Assembly (NCBI GenBank): GCA_947258405.1
Contig: CAMYIE010000029.1
Location: 1-42,547 of the forward strand
Length of the DNA: 42,547 bases
Reading direction: 5' to 3'
From: an uncultured Eudoraea sp.
GTDB taxonomy: Bacteria; Bacteroidota; Bacteroidia; Flavobacteriales; Flavobacteriaceae
The notes beneath the pieces are model-generated. The model worked only from the letters and a program-made list of their open reading frames with translations. It was not told the origin of the DNA and ran no database searches. Below are positions 17,785 to 26,634 of the stretch, one piece after another. Both the position numbers and the translations under genes were made by a program. The stretch's first letter is position 1. Each line of letters opens with the position of its first letter.

Positions 17785-18171
17785 ATGATCACTCAGGTAA
17801 CCAAAGGCATAAAGATTTCAGTGAGCACAAGTTTTGAGGGTACTTTCTTCAAGAACTACAAGATGCACTTTGCCTTCGGATATACTATCACCATTGAAAA
17901 TCAGAGTAAGGATTCAGTTCAGCTTACCTCCAGGCACTGGAAGATCTATGATGCACTGAACGACTATGAAGTTCTGGACGGGGAAGGGGTGATTGGTAAG
18001 AAACCTGTTATCCGCCCGGGAGAATCTCATACTTATAGCTCGGGATGCCTGCTCGCCTCGCCTATCGGTGCAATGAAAGGCCATTATAATATGGTAAACT
18101 TCGCTACCACAGAAAAATTCAAGGTCTTTATACCTCCTTTTAAATTCAGTGCGCCCTTTGCACTTAACTAG
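17785..18171 (+). CDS. apaG: ApaG family protein
   Basis: The 128-residue protein starts at ATG 17785 (MITQVTKGIKISV), the usual family start; an in-frame TTG 21 bases upstream is less likely. It is a single ApaG/FBXO3 beta-sandwich domain with TSRHWKIYDA (~50-59) and the glycine-rich motif GVIGKKPVIRPGESHTY (~73-89). Bacterial ApaG binds nucleotides or phosphates and is linked to Co2+/Mg2+ phenotypes; exact function unsettled. The 286 bases before it hold no convincing gene (a 42-codon frame at 17608-17736 has no support). Downstream lies the four-helix-bundle element. Confidence 0.93.
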   Translation: MITQVTKGIKISVSTSFEGTFFKNYKMHFAFGYTITIENQSKDSVQLTSRHWKIYDALNDYEVLDGEGVIGKKPVIRPGESHTYSSGCLLASPIGAMKGHYNMVNFATTEKFKVFIPPFKFSAPFALN

Positions 18172-18248
18172 AATTCGATACACTTATTAGCTTCCGACTA
18201 CTTTTGAGTACCGCTGCTGCATGATATGTGCACTGGGGATTGTTATAA

Positions 18249-18297
18249 TTGTTCATTGTTCATTGTTGATTGTTGATTGTTGATTGTTGATTGTTGA
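18249..18297 (+). repeat. TTGTTGA heptamer array, upstream arm of the four-helix-bundle element
   Basis: Seven contiguous 7-bp units: two TTGTTCA followed by five TTGTTGA. The array ends 19 bases before the ATG of the four-helix-bundle gene. Its complement occurs in register downstream (18778-18812). Confidence 0.93.
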
Positions 18298-18316
18298 TTA
18301 GGAAATATTAATTAAA

Positions 18317-18691
18317 ATGCCGACTTATAAATCTTTCGAAGAGCTTGATTGTTGGAAAAAGTGCAGGAAAGCGCGAATTTGGATTGTGATTTTTGTCAAA
18401 GAAAACATTGATAATAATGATAGAGATTTAACTTTTAACCTCATTAGGGCCGCCCGGTCCACGACCAGAAATATTGCAGAAGGTTTCGGCAGGTTTCATT
18501 TTAAGGATAATATGCGGTTTTGCCGGATCAGTCGTGGTTCACTTTTTGAGCTAAAAGACGATCTTATAATTTGTGTTGATGAGAAAACAGTGAATAGAGC
18601 AGAAATTGAAGAGGGGCTTAAACTTACTAATGAGGCAATCCATTCTATACATGGTTACATCAAATATCTTAAGGCAAGAAATGATGATTAA
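18317..18691 (+). CDS. Four-helix-bundle protein (23S rRNA-intervening-sequence/S23 family)
   Basis: The 124-residue protein is almost wholly helical and contains the family motif AARSTTRNIAEGFGRF (~residues 46-61). It belongs to the four-helix-bundle group that includes rRNA intervening-sequence proteins and is structurally related to the Avd accessory protein of diversity-generating retroelements. Standalone members have no established function; nucleic-acid binding is a fair guess from basic surface residues. It lies between apaG and pruA, flanked by a heptamer array and its inverted copy, so gene plus arrays look like one inserted unit. No reverse transcriptase or rRNA is nearby. Confidence 0.88.
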   Translation: MPTYKSFEELDCWKKCRKARIWIVIFVKENIDNNDRDLTFNLIRAARSTTRNIAEGFGRFHFKDNMRFCRISRGSLFELKDDLIICVDEKTVNRAEIEEGLKLTNEAIHSIHGYIKYLKARNDD

Positions 18692-18777
18692 TCTGAAAAA
18701 AAAGCTTCTGAGTTTAGGAATCTACCAAAAATGGAGATCCCTCCATGACCATCTGATATCGGTTCTGAATTTAAGTC

Positions 18778-18812
18778 TTAACAATTAGCAATCAACAATC
18801 AAGAATCAGTAA
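18778..18812 (+). repeat. TCAACAA-type heptamer array, downstream arm of the four-helix-bundle element
   Basis: Five in-register but degenerate 7-bp units: TTAACAA, TTAGCAA, TCAACAA, TCAAGAA, TCAGTAA. TCAACAA is the exact reverse complement of the upstream unit TTGTTGA. The array starts 86 bases after the gene's stop. Confidence 0.82.
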
Positions 18813-18841
18813 ATAACCGCCGAAAAAAGCTTCTAATTAAC

Positions 18842-18849
18842 TATCTTTG
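18842..18849 (+). promoter_or_regulatory. Bacteroidota -7 box of pruA
   Basis: TATCTTTG is a perfect TAnnTTTG match, 30 bases before the pruA ATG. The -33 region falls in or just after the downstream heptamer array, so insertion of the element may have changed the upstream half of this promoter. Confidence 0.55.
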
Positions 18850-18879
18850 CGCCCACAAATAATCTAAAAAAACACATCC

Positions 18880-20508
18880 ATGTCCAAAGGCTTTTTTCAG
18901 GTCCCGGTTGCCGTAAATGAACCGGTAAAAAGTTATGCTCCGGGTAGCGCGGAAAGAGAGGAAGTTCTGCAGCAATACAGGAAATTTTATAAGAGCAAAA
19001 CGGAAGTCCCTTTATTTATAGGAGAACACGAAATAACCCTGGGTGACACCAAGCCTATATCGCCTCCGCACGATCACAAACACATTATTGGCCACTATTA
19101 TTTAGCGGAAGCAGAACAGATCGATGCGGCTATTGAAGCTGCGCTCCAGGCAAGACCAGCCTGGGCCGCTTTAACATGGGAACAGCGGGCCGCGATCTTC
19201 CTAAAAGCGGCAGATCTCCTTGCCGGTCCGTACAGGGCAAAGATCAACGCAGCCACCATGATCGGTCAGAGCAAGACCGTACATCAAGCTGAGATCGATG
19301 CCGCCTGTGAGCTTATCGATTTTCTGAGGTTTAACGTGGAGTTTATGAGCCAGATCTATAGCGAACAACCCGATTCCGCAGAAGGTATCTGGAACCGGGT
19401 GGAATACCGTCCGCTTGAAGGATTTGTCTATGCCATCACACCTTTCAACTTTACAGCCATTGCGGGTAACTTGCCTTCCAGTGCGGCCATGATGGGGAAT
19501 GTGGTGCTATGGAAGCCCAGTTCTACCCAAATGTACTCGGCCAAAGTGATTATGGATGTCTTTAAGGAAGCTGGAGTCCCTCCGGGAGTAATCAATATGG
19601 TAGCCGGCAATTCGGCTATGATCTCAGAAAAAGCGTTAACCCATCCCGATTTTTCAGGTATTCACTTCACCGGCTCTACAGAGGTATTCAATAGCCTTTG
19701 GAAACAAATTGGCGATAATATCGGTAACTATAAAACCTATCCGAGGATTGTGGGTGAAACCGGTGGAAAGGACTTTATCATTGCCCACCCAACTGCCAAC
19801 GCAAAACAGGTGGCCACCGCTATTACCCGTGGGGCCTTTGAGTTCCAGGGACAAAAATGCAGCGCGGCCTCGAGGATCTATCTGCCCGAATCTAAAGCGG
19901 AGAAAACCCTGGAGTATTTAAAAACAGATCTCGCTTCTATAAATCCTCCCGGTACACCAGAAGACATGAGTAATTTTGTAAGCTCGGTGATCGACGAAAA
20001 ATCTTTTGACAAGCTAGCCAGTTATATCGACAGGGCTAAAAAGGATAAGAATGCCGAAATTATTGCCGGTGGAGGCTATGATAAGAGCAAAGGTTATTTT
20101 ATAGAACCGACCGCTATCCTGACCACCGATCCAAACTATGTGACCATGGAGACCGAATTATTCGGACCGGTAGTCACCATATATGTCTACAAAGACAAGG
20201 ACTGGTCTGAAGCATTGAGACTGGTAGACACCACCTCGGAATACGCATTAACAGGGGCTGTCTTTTCCGCCGATCGATACGCAATCGATGAGGCTACGAA
20301 AGTACTTGAAAACTGTGCTGGTAACTTCTACATCAACGACAAGCCTACAGGAGCTGTAGTAGGTCAGCAACCCTTCGGTGGTGCAAGAGGATCGGGAACC
20401 AACGATAAGGCCGGTTCGGCTCAAAACCTTATGAGATGGGTAAGCCCGAGACTTATCAAGGAGACTTTTGTAAGCCCGGAAGACTATCGTTATCCCTTTC
20501 TTGGATAG
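18880..20508 (+). CDS. pruA: L-glutamate gamma-semialdehyde dehydrogenase (1-pyrroline-5-carboxylate dehydrogenase)
   Basis: PruA oxidises glutamate semialdehyde to glutamate with NAD+, the second step of proline catabolism. The 542-residue aldehyde dehydrogenase has the catalytic cysteine Cys327 in FQGQKCSAASR and the general base Glu293 in VGETGGKDF. The cofactor-binding FTGSTEVF and the C-terminal QPFGGARGSGTNDKAG are also present. Length matches the standalone group-1 P5C dehydrogenase; no proline dehydrogenase domain is fused. Single gene with its own -7 box and a strong terminator 32 bases downstream. Confidence 0.96.
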   Translation: MSKGFFQVPVAVNEPVKSYAPGSAEREEVLQQYRKFYKSKTEVPLFIGEHEITLGDTKPISPPHDHKHIIGHYYLAEAEQIDAAIEAALQARPAWAALTWEQRAAIFLKAADLLAGPYRAKINAATMIGQSKTVHQAEIDAACELIDFLRFNVEFMSQIYSEQPDSAEGIWNRVEYRPLEGFVYAITPFNFTAIAGNLPSSAAMMGNVVLWKPSSTQMYSAKVIMDVFKEAGVPPGVINMVAGNSAMISEKALTHPDFSGIHFTGSTEVFNSLWKQIGDNIGNYKTYPRIVGETGGKDFIIAHPTANAKQVATAITRGAFEFQGQKCSAASRIYLPESKAEKTLEYLKTDLASINPPGTPEDMSNFVSSVIDEKSFDKLASYIDRAKKDKNAEIIAGGGYDKSKGYFIEPTAILTTDPNYVTMETELFGPVVTIYVYKDKDWSEALRLVDTTSEYALTGAVFSADRYAIDEATKVLENCAGNFYINDKPTGAVVGQQPFGGARGSGTNDKAGSAQNLMRWVSPRLIKETFVSPEDYRYPFLG

Positions 20509-20540
20509 TATACTACCATAGTATCCTTACAATCGATTAG

Positions 20541-20569
20541 AAGCCCCGGGGAAATCCTACGGGGCTTTT
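20541..20569 (+). terminator. Intrinsic terminator of pruA
   Basis: GC-rich 8-bp stem (AAGCCCCG / CGGGGCTT) with an 11-base loop, followed by a short T run. Confidence 0.85.
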
Positions 20570-20665
20570 ATGTTCTGATGAACTATATTGCAAAGGTTAT
20601 TTACCTGGCACGATCTGTGAAGGATTATTGATAAAGGAAATACTGTAATTAAAAACTATACGATC

Positions 20666-21217
20666 ATGAAATTCAATATACTTAATTGGTCATCGAAGTG
20701 GGCCTTCCTATGGATAGCTTTGCTTATCTTAACATCCTGCAAACCGCTCTCTGCACAAGGAACATCTAACAAAGATGAGACCAAAGAGCTCAATACGCAA
20801 AACGCTTTGGATACAGAACAGCAGACCGACAAGGAACACGTAGAGCAGATGCTTACGGTTTTGGACGACCATAAATCGGAAATGGGAGATAAATTAGCAC
20901 TATGGTCCGATGACCTTGTCTATTTAACCCCTGGCCAGGAGGCTATTTCCAGCAAGGAGAACCTTAAATCTCACTTTGAGGAGCAGAACAGTCACGGCCA
21001 CTCTGAAAAAACACATAAGATCCTTGAATTGCATAGCTACGAAGAAATCGTACTTGTACGCGGACAAATAGACGGGACCTATTATCCCAAAGGAGCAGGC
21101 CGTCCTGCACAGTTCCGCAACAAAACAATGTTCATCTTTAAACGGCAACCCGATGGTTCACTTAAAATCTGGCGGGCGATGTATAATCATGAGCCGTTTA
21201 TTAGCAGCAAACAATAG
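20666..21217 (+). CDS. NTF2-like (DUF4440/SnoaL-type) lipoprotein
   Basis: The 183-residue protein starts with a lipoprotein signal (WAFLWIALLILTSCKP, lipid-modified Cys at residue ~25). After a polar linker, residues ~57-178 form one NTF2-like domain: VEQMLTVLDDHKSEMGDKLALWSDDLVYLTPGQ at its start and IWRAMYNHEP at its end. Such domains may be enzymes or ligand-binding scaffolds; none can be chosen here. Likely periplasmic and membrane-anchored. Single gene. A GAATGGA heptamer array begins on its last base. Confidence 0.82.
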   Translation: MKFNILNWSSKWAFLWIALLILTSCKPLSAQGTSNKDETKELNTQNALDTEQQTDKEHVEQMLTVLDDHKSEMGDKLALWSDDLVYLTPGQEAISSKENLKSHFEEQNSHGHSEKTHKILELHSYEEIVLVRGQIDGTYYPKGAGRPAQFRNKTMFIFKRQPDGSLKIWRAMYNHEPFISSKQ

Positions 21218-21244
21218 AATGGAGAATGGATGATGGAGAATGTC
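21217..21244 (+). repeat. Short GAATGGA heptamer array, degenerate
   Basis: Four contiguous 7-bp units: GAATGGA, GAATGGA, TGATGGA, GAATGTC. No gene with an inverted partner array lies next to it. The following bases to ~21330 contain an imperfect hairpin around GAAGTTTGCGAAGCAATACTTC-like sequence at about 21298-21319 but no gene. Confidence 0.6.
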
Positions 21245-21389
21245 GGAGCGTATTGAAAATACTGACCGAGTAGACGAGCGTCAGTAGCGGAGACCCTGAA
21301 GTTTGCGAAGCAATACTTCTGGGGAAAAGTGAAGAGTTATAATTATTTCCTGTTTATTACATTCAAAAGAAATATAATCAACCAACACA

Positions 21390-22046
21390 ATGTTTATAGG
21401 ACACTTCGCAATAGGGCTGGCGGCGAGGAAAGTTGCAAAACTTCCATCGCTGGCTATGCTGTTTATCGCCGTACAATTCCTTGACCTTATCTGGCCCATA
21501 TTTGTATTGCTCGGGATTGAACACTTAAGTATTGATCCGGGAAACACCGCAATTACCCCTTTAAATTTCGAATTCTACCCATATTCTCATAGCCTGCTGA
21601 TGGCAGTACTTTGGGGGTTATTGCTGGCACTGGTTTACTGGTTATTTACCAAAAATAAACAGGGATCCTGGCTTTTGGCCGGACTCGTTCTGAGCCATTG
21701 GGTGCTCGACCTGATCACCCATCGACCCGATCTTCCTATTACGCCATTTAGCGAGGTGAAACTTGGTCTGGGATTATGGAATTACCCATCAGCAGCAATT
21801 GTAGTTGAATTCGCTATATTTCTTCTGGGTGCCTATTGGTATTTTAGAGCTGGTAATCCTCCCAGAAAGATCGCCTATTGGGCTCTAATCGCCTTTTTAC
21901 TAATCGTTCATGTGGTAAACTTAACAGGACCTCCACCTCCAAGTATTGCTGCTGTGGCATGGTCGGCCAACCTGATGTGGATCATCGTGCTCTGGGCCTG
22001 GTGGGTAGATCGGAAAAAAAGAGCAGTACCTGAACAAGTTACCTAA
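21390..22046 (+). CDS. Multi-pass inner-membrane protein (metal-dependent hydrolase-like)
   Basis: The 218-residue protein has about seven hydrophobic segments. MFIGHFAIGLAAR at the N-terminus, YPYSHSLLMAVLWG (~66-79) and VLSHWVLDLITHRPDLP (~105-121) place histidines and aspartates as in the YdjM/DUF457 group of predicted membrane-bound metal-dependent hydrolases. Substrate unknown. Its stop overlaps the convergent sdhB stop by 4 bases. Confidence 0.8.
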   Translation: MFIGHFAIGLAARKVAKLPSLAMLFIAVQFLDLIWPIFVLLGIEHLSIDPGNTAITPLNFEFYPYSHSLLMAVLWGLLLALVYWLFTKNKQGSWLLAGLVLSHWVLDLITHRPDLPITPFSEVKLGLGLWNYPSAAIVVEFAIFLLGAYWYFRAGNPPRKIAYWALIAFLLIVHVVNLTGPPPPSIAAVAWSANLMWIIVLWAWWVDRKKRAVPEQVT

Positions 22047-22786
22047 CCAAACAACTTGGCTTTCAGGTACCATGAATTCATTTCGGCGATGTTGGAAATG
22101 GATATTCCCTCAGGGCATTCTACTTCGCAGGCTCCTGTAAGTGAGCAATTTCCAAATCCTTCCATAGTCATTTGTTCTGTCATCCCGAGTACCCGGCGAT
22201 AAGCCTCTGGTTCTCCTTGTGGCAGTGCATTCAGATGATTGATCTTGGCAGAGGTAAAGAGTGCTGCCGATGCATTTTTGCAGGTGGCCACACAGGCTCC
22301 ACATCCAATACAGGCTGCAGCATCCATAGCTTTGTCGGCCACCTCCTTGCCCACCAGAATGGCATTGGCTTCGGGTGCTGTACCGGTCTTGGCACTGATA
22401 AACCCTCCCTGTTCTATAATACGATCCATAGCGGAACGATCTACCATCAAATCTTTAAGAACCGGGAAAGAAGTAGCCCTCCAGGGTTCTACGGTAATAA
22501 CATCCCCCTCATTAAAACTTCGCATATGGAGCTGGCAGGTCGTCATATTTGCATGTGGACCATGGGCCCGGCCGTCGATAAATACGCCGCATTGTCCGCA
22601 TATGCCCTCACGGCAGTCGTACTCAAAGGCGATCACCTCTTCGCCCTTTAGTACTAACTCTTCATTTAGATGGTCTAGAGCCTCCAGAAAAGACATATCC
22701 TCGTTAAGGCCATCTGTTTCATATTCTTTAAATCCACCTTTATCATCCGTGTCGTTTTGTCTCCAGATTCGGAAAGTAACTTTCAT
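22043..22786 (-). CDS. sdhB: Succinate dehydrogenase/fumarate reductase iron-sulfur subunit
   Basis: SdhB relays electrons between the flavoprotein and the membrane anchor. The 247-residue protein shows three cysteine clusters: CREGICGQCGVFIDG with a later TTCQLH for the 2Fe-2S centre, CIGCGACVATCKN for one of the other centres, and CSLTGACEVECPEGI for the last. It follows sdhA by 9 bases. Typical Bacteroidota C-A-B arrangement except that the cytochrome subunit gene is missing upstream of sdhA. Confidence 0.96.
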   Translation of the reverse strand: MKVTFRIWRQNDTDDKGGFKEYETDGLNEDMSFLEALDHLNEELVLKGEEVIAFEYDCREGICGQCGVFIDGRAHGPHANMTTCQLHMRSFNEGDVITVEPWRATSFPVLKDLMVDRSAMDRIIEQGGFISAKTGTAPEANAILVGKEVADKAMDAAACIGCGACVATCKNASAALFTSAKINHLNALPQGEPEAYRRVLGMTEQMTMEGFGNCSLTGACEVECPEGISISNIAEMNSWYLKAKLFG

Positions 22787-22795
22787 ACGTTCTTC

Positions 22796-24706
22796 TTATT
22801 TATAGCTTCTTACAGTGGGTTTCACAAATTCAAATTTGAGGGTTTCTTTATGGAGTTTAAATCCCGCCCCGGTGTATTCCCATGCCGACACATAAGAATA
22901 AGAATCATCTACGCGAACGGCTTCCCCATCTTCTGTCTGGTACTCTTCCCTGAAATGAGCCCCACAGGATTCTTCCCGCTCCAATGCATCGGTACACATC
23001 AGCAGCCCTAGTTCTATAAAATCTGCCAGTCGCAGTGCCTTTTCCAATTCGGTATTGATACCATCGGACTTGCCGGTTACTTTTCCATCATTCCAGAAGT
23101 CCGCCTTGATTTCCTCGATCCGGGATATCGCTTTTTCGAGTCCGGCTTTATTCCTGCTCATGGCACATTCCTGCCACATCACCTTACCCAATTCCCTATG
23201 GAAATGATCTACAGTTTTACTGCCATTTACAGACAAAAGCCTTTCTATATGCCCTTTTACTTCATTTTCAACCTCAGCAAAAGCTGCGTGATCTGTATTT
23301 ACCGCCTCGCTTTTCAATTCAGAAGCCAGGTAGTTATTGATGGTATTAGGAAGGATAAAATATCCATCCACACTGGCCTGCAACAGGGAATTTGCCCCCA
23401 GGCGATTAGCGCCATGATCGGAGAAATTGCACTCCCCTACGGCATATAAGCCTGGGATAGTAGTCATAAGTTCGTAATCTACCCAGAGTCCGCCCATAGA
23501 AAAATGTGCGGCCGGGGAAATCTGCATAGGTTCTTTATAAGCATCTACCCCGGTGATCTTCTTATACATATTAAAAAGGTTGCCATAGCGGTCCTGGATG
23601 GTTTCGAGCCCCAGGCGCTCAATGGCATGTTTAAAGTCGAGATAAACCGCATTTTTAAGTCGGCCTACCCCATGACCGGCATCGATTCGTTCTTTGGCAG
23701 CACGGGAAGCGATGTCTCGTGGGGCGAGGTTTCCAAAGCTGGGATAACGTCTTTCGAGGTAGTAATCCCTTTCCTCTTCCGGAATATCGTTGGCTTTACG
23801 CTGGTCACCTTTGTCCTTAGGTACCCAAATCCGGCCATCGTTTCGGAGAGATTCGGACATCAGGGTAAGTTTGGACTGTGCTTCGCTAGACTGGGGCAGC
23901 GCGGTGGGATGGATCTGGGTAAAGCTCGGCGCTGCAAATAAAGCTCCTCGTTTATGGGCCTTCCATATAGCTGAGCCATTACAACCAATGGCGAGGGTAG
24001 AGAGTCTGAACACTCTCGAATAGCCTCCCGTAGCCAGTACCACTGCATCTGCGGCGTAGCGCTGTATTTCGCCATTGGCAAGGTTTCTGGCAACAATACC
24101 CTTTGCCTTACCATCTACCACGACCAGATCGAGCATTTCCGTCCTTGGCCGCATGGTAACTTTTCCGGCGCGAATCATTTTATATAGTTGTGAATATGCT
24201 GCCAGTAAGAGCTGTTGCCCGGTCTGTCCCCTGGCATAAAAAGTTCTTTGTACCTGAACCCCGCCAAAACTCCGGTTCACCAATACTCCACCGTATTCAC
24301 GAGCAAACGGAACACCTTGCTGTGTGAAGTGGTCTATCAGCGGAGCAGAGAGTTCTGCGAGTCGGTAGGTATTGGCCTCCCTGGAACGGAAATCGCCCCC
24401 TTTAAGGGTGTCGTAGAACATCCTCCAGACGCTATCGCCATCGTGCTGATAATTTTTAGCGGCATTTATCCCACCCTGTGCCGCGACAGAATGCGCGCGG
24501 CGTGCTGAGTCCTGATAGCAAAAGCACTGCACATCATAGCCTAGTTCGGCAAGGGTGGCCGCTGCTCCGGCGCCGGCAAGTCCGGAGCCCACTACAATTA
24601 CATTGAGTTTTTTCTTGTTTGCCGGATTGATCAACTGGCTTTTTACCTGATAGGTACGCCACTTTTCTTCCAGTTTTCCTTCGGGAATTTTAGCATCTAT
24701 TTGCAT
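22796..24706 (-). CDS. sdhA: Succinate dehydrogenase/fumarate reductase flavoprotein subunit
   Basis: The 636-residue protein contains the FAD-binding [20 protein letters not shown] (~36-55), [20 protein letters not shown] with the histidine that carries covalent FAD, and the substrate-site region [12 protein letters not shown] followed by [20 protein letters not shown]. It oxidises succinate or reduces fumarate at the inner face of the membrane. Directly upstream of its start, where Bacteroidota keep sdhC, the sequence changes abruptly to AT-rich DNA with no sdhC frame on either strand. Confidence 0.96.
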   Translation of the reverse strand: MQIDAKIPEGKLEEKWRTYQVKSQLINPANKKKLNVIVVGSGLAGAGAAATLAELGYDVQCFCYQDSARRAHSVAAQGGINAAKNYQHDGDSVWRMFYDTLKGGDFRSREANTYRLAELSAPLIDHFTQQGVPFAREYGGVLVNRSFGGVQVQRTFYARGQTGQQLLLAAYSQLYKMIRAGKVTMRPRTEMLDLVVVDGKAKGIVARNLANGEIQRYAADAVVLATGGYSRVFRLSTLAIGCNGSAIWKAHKRGALFAAPSFTQIHPTALPQSSEAQSKLTLMSESLRNDGRIWVPKDKGDQRKANDIPEEERDYYLERRYPSFGNLAPRDIASRAAKERIDAGHGVGRLKNAVYLDFKHAIERLGLETIQDRYGNLFNMYKKITGVDAYKEPMQISPAAHFSMGGLWVDYELMTTIPGLYAVGECNFSDHGANRLGANSLLQASVDGYFILPNTINNYLASELKSEAVNTDHAAFAEVENEVKGHIERLLSVNGSKTVDHFHRELGKVMWQECAMSRNKAGLEKAISRIEEIKADFWNDGKVTGKSDGINTELEKALRLADFIELGLLMCTDALEREESCGAHFREEYQTEDGEAVRVDDSYSYVSAWEYTGAGFKLHKETLKFEFVKPTVRSYK

Positions 24707-24748
24707 GCAGATCGTTTTGTATTAAGATGACTTGCGGCATCAAGTTAA

Positions 24749-25042
24749 TTGAATTCAAAACCGATACCAAATTTCCATTTTGGCAGAAGCATTACCTATG
24801 ACAAATATCATTTTTTCGACCCTGGATCTGATTAATACGCAGTCCTTAAAATCCTCATTCAGGAGTGGTTATTTTATGGTTGTGTTTATTGCAAAGAGCA
24901 TGCGGCCTAATACATTATTTATGGGGATGCTAATAAACATCTGCTTCGTATCCGCAGCCCCCTTGAAGAAGCTGTAACCCGTCAACTCTCCTCAGACGAA
25001 AAACCACTCCAGCTTCCCTTTTCACAAAACCTTAAAGGATAA
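24749..25042 (+). pseudogene. Degraded coding remnant of unknown origin
   Basis: One frame reads through with coding-like composition but is broken by in-frame TAA codons at about 24836 and at 24908: PNFHFGRSITYDKYHFFDPG, then LFYGCVYCKEHAA, then GDANKHLLRIRSPLEEAV and a natural end at 25040-25042. I do not recognise the family. It fills the space between sdhA and the cassette region, so it may be the 3' end of a gene cut by a rearrangement. A 65-codon frame overlapping it has less protein-like content. Confidence 0.35.
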
Positions 25043-25045
25043 TAA

Positions 25046-25080
25046 GTTATATTAGTATTTATATAACGAGGTTATGCACA
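25046..25080 (+). repeat. Left edge of the cassette array (hairpin plus GTT core)
   Basis: An inverted repeat GTTATAT / ATATAAC (25046-25052, 25061-25067) precedes the core GTTATGCACA at 25071. The core is partly matched by its reverse complement (TGCATACC, 7 of 8) at 26045 beyond the first cassette gene. No full attC-like site is visible to its left. Confidence 0.5.
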
Positions 25081-25116
25081 ATTAGAGGAAGGTTTAGAGA
25101 ATTAGATTAAAAATTG

Positions 25117-26013
25117 ATGGAGCTTATAAAACTCAATAATATTACTTATGGAATTGCTAGAAATTTTAAACATGACCAAGAAATAAGAGCAAGTTTTAAT
25201 AAATTGACAGAAGCTACATTTGGATTCAATTTCGAAAAATGGTATCTAAATGGTTACTGGGGTGACAATTATATCCCGTATTCAATATTGCACAATAATA
25301 AAGTGATATCCAATGTTTCAGTTAGTAAAATTGAGTTTATTATCGAAAATGAGAAAAAGTTGGGTATTCAAATTGGTACTGTTATGACGGACAAAGAATA
25401 CCGACATCGGGGACTTAGCAAGTTCATTTTGGAACAAGCAATAAACGAATGGAAAGAACAGTCTGATTTTATATATCTTTTTGCAAACGAAAGTGTTCTT
25501 GATTTCTATCCGAAGTTTAATTTCCAAATTGTAGATGAATACCAATACTCAAAACCCCTAAACATTCCTAAAACTTTATCATCATTAAGAAAGCTTAATA
25601 TAGATGATAAATATGATAAGGAATTATTGATAAAAACCATAAACGAATCAAATCCAATATCAAAAATATCAATGCGAAACAATACATCTTTAGTTATGTT
25701 TTATTGTCTGTCATTTAAGAAAAACAGTATTTACTACCTGAGAGAACTCAATACTGCAATTATTGCAGAAATTGAAGGTGACACGTTATACTTGAATGAT
25801 GTATTTTCAAAAGAACGGGTTAAACTAAACGATGTAATTCAATTAATGACTGATAAAACTACTAAAAAAGTAATATTGGGATTTACCCCATTGGATGAAG
25901 CCGATTACCAAAAAAGTTTGTTAAAAAAAGAAGATACTCTATTTGTAATTAAGGACAAATTAGATTATTTCAAAAACAATCAAAGCATGTTCCCAGTTTT
26001 ATCTCATGCCTAA
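25117..26013 (+). CDS. GNAT family N-acetyltransferase
   Basis: I start at ATG 25117 (298 aa); a TTG lies directly before it. Residues ~85-150 hold the acetyl-CoA-binding core of the GNAT fold: IGTVMTDKEYRHRGLSKFIL with the R/Q-x-x-G-x-G/S-like loop RHRGLS, then FANESVLDFYPKFNF, the usual strand-helix end. The remaining ~140 residues resemble the second domain of Eis-like two-domain acetyltransferases, so small-molecule acetylation is possible but not shown. First gene of the cassette array, 46 bases after the left core. Confidence 0.82.
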   Translation: MELIKLNNITYGIARNFKHDQEIRASFNKLTEATFGFNFEKWYLNGYWGDNYIPYSILHNNKVISNVSVSKIEFIIENEKKLGIQIGTVMTDKEYRHRGLSKFILEQAINEWKEQSDFIYLFANESVLDFYPKFNFQIVDEYQYSKPLNIPKTLSSLRKLNIDDKYDKELLIKTINESNPISKISMRNNTSLVMFYCLSFKKNSIYYLRELNTAIIAEIEGDTLYLNDVFSKERVKLNDVIQLMTDKTTKKVILGFTPLDEADYQKSLLKKEDTLFVIKDKLDYFKNNQSMFPVLSHA

Positions 26014-26044
26014 AAAAGACTCGAATAAATTAAAGAAACAACTA

Positions 26045-26325
26045 TGCATACCAATGGCTATATTGACCTTGATCCTCTCTTTTGTTCTTTCTGATTAGTA
26101 TATCAATTTAAAGAGAATCAAACTTAAGACGTGTATAGTTAATAAGGTAGTGGATAAAATCAGGAGATATTCTTACTTTTAAACAAATCAAATAATCGGA
26201 AAGTTTCTCGCTAGCTCAGCTCTCTCGCTTCTTTCCGCGGAATTTTCGCCAGACTAGTGTCTGGCTCATCCAAAAGCAAGCGCTCGGCTGAAATTCCTTA
26301 CTAACCATACACGAAGACGTTGGCA
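26045..26325 (+). repeat. attC-like site, long form (~280 bp)
   Basis: Left box TGCATACC at 26045 and right core GTTGGCA at 26319. Between them lies a nested palindrome: GGAATTT...GAAATTCC arms around GCCAGAC tagt GTCTGGC (about 26239-26298). The rest of the intergenic stretch to 26634 holds no complete gene; a short hydrophobic tail frame (about 26445-26529, ending GFMISFHLQ) may be a gene remnant. Confidence 0.6.
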
Positions 26326-26634
26326 ATCATTTCTCAGTGATTATTCAAAAATATGACAGGATTTAATCCTTTGAATATAATATGGTTATACAAGAAAGGC
26401 TGATAATAGTCATATATTCTAACTCCCTCTTTCAGCAGTTTTAAGGAGAATTAATTTGGCAATATTATGAGAACACAATCGCTATTGTTTTGGGAGTCGC
26501 GGGTTTTATGATTTCATTCCACCTGCAATAATAGATGCCAATGAGCAGGGTTCAAAATCCGAAAAATGCAATTGAAACTCAGAACGCGTAAGAAATAATT
26601 CTGTAAATTAGTTTTTCACTTAGCCAAAAGAATT

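Noticed and set aside
24780-24977. 65-codon plus-strand frame upstream of the array
   Set aside because: It starts at a TTG and shares DNA with a more protein-like decayed frame; no family recognised.
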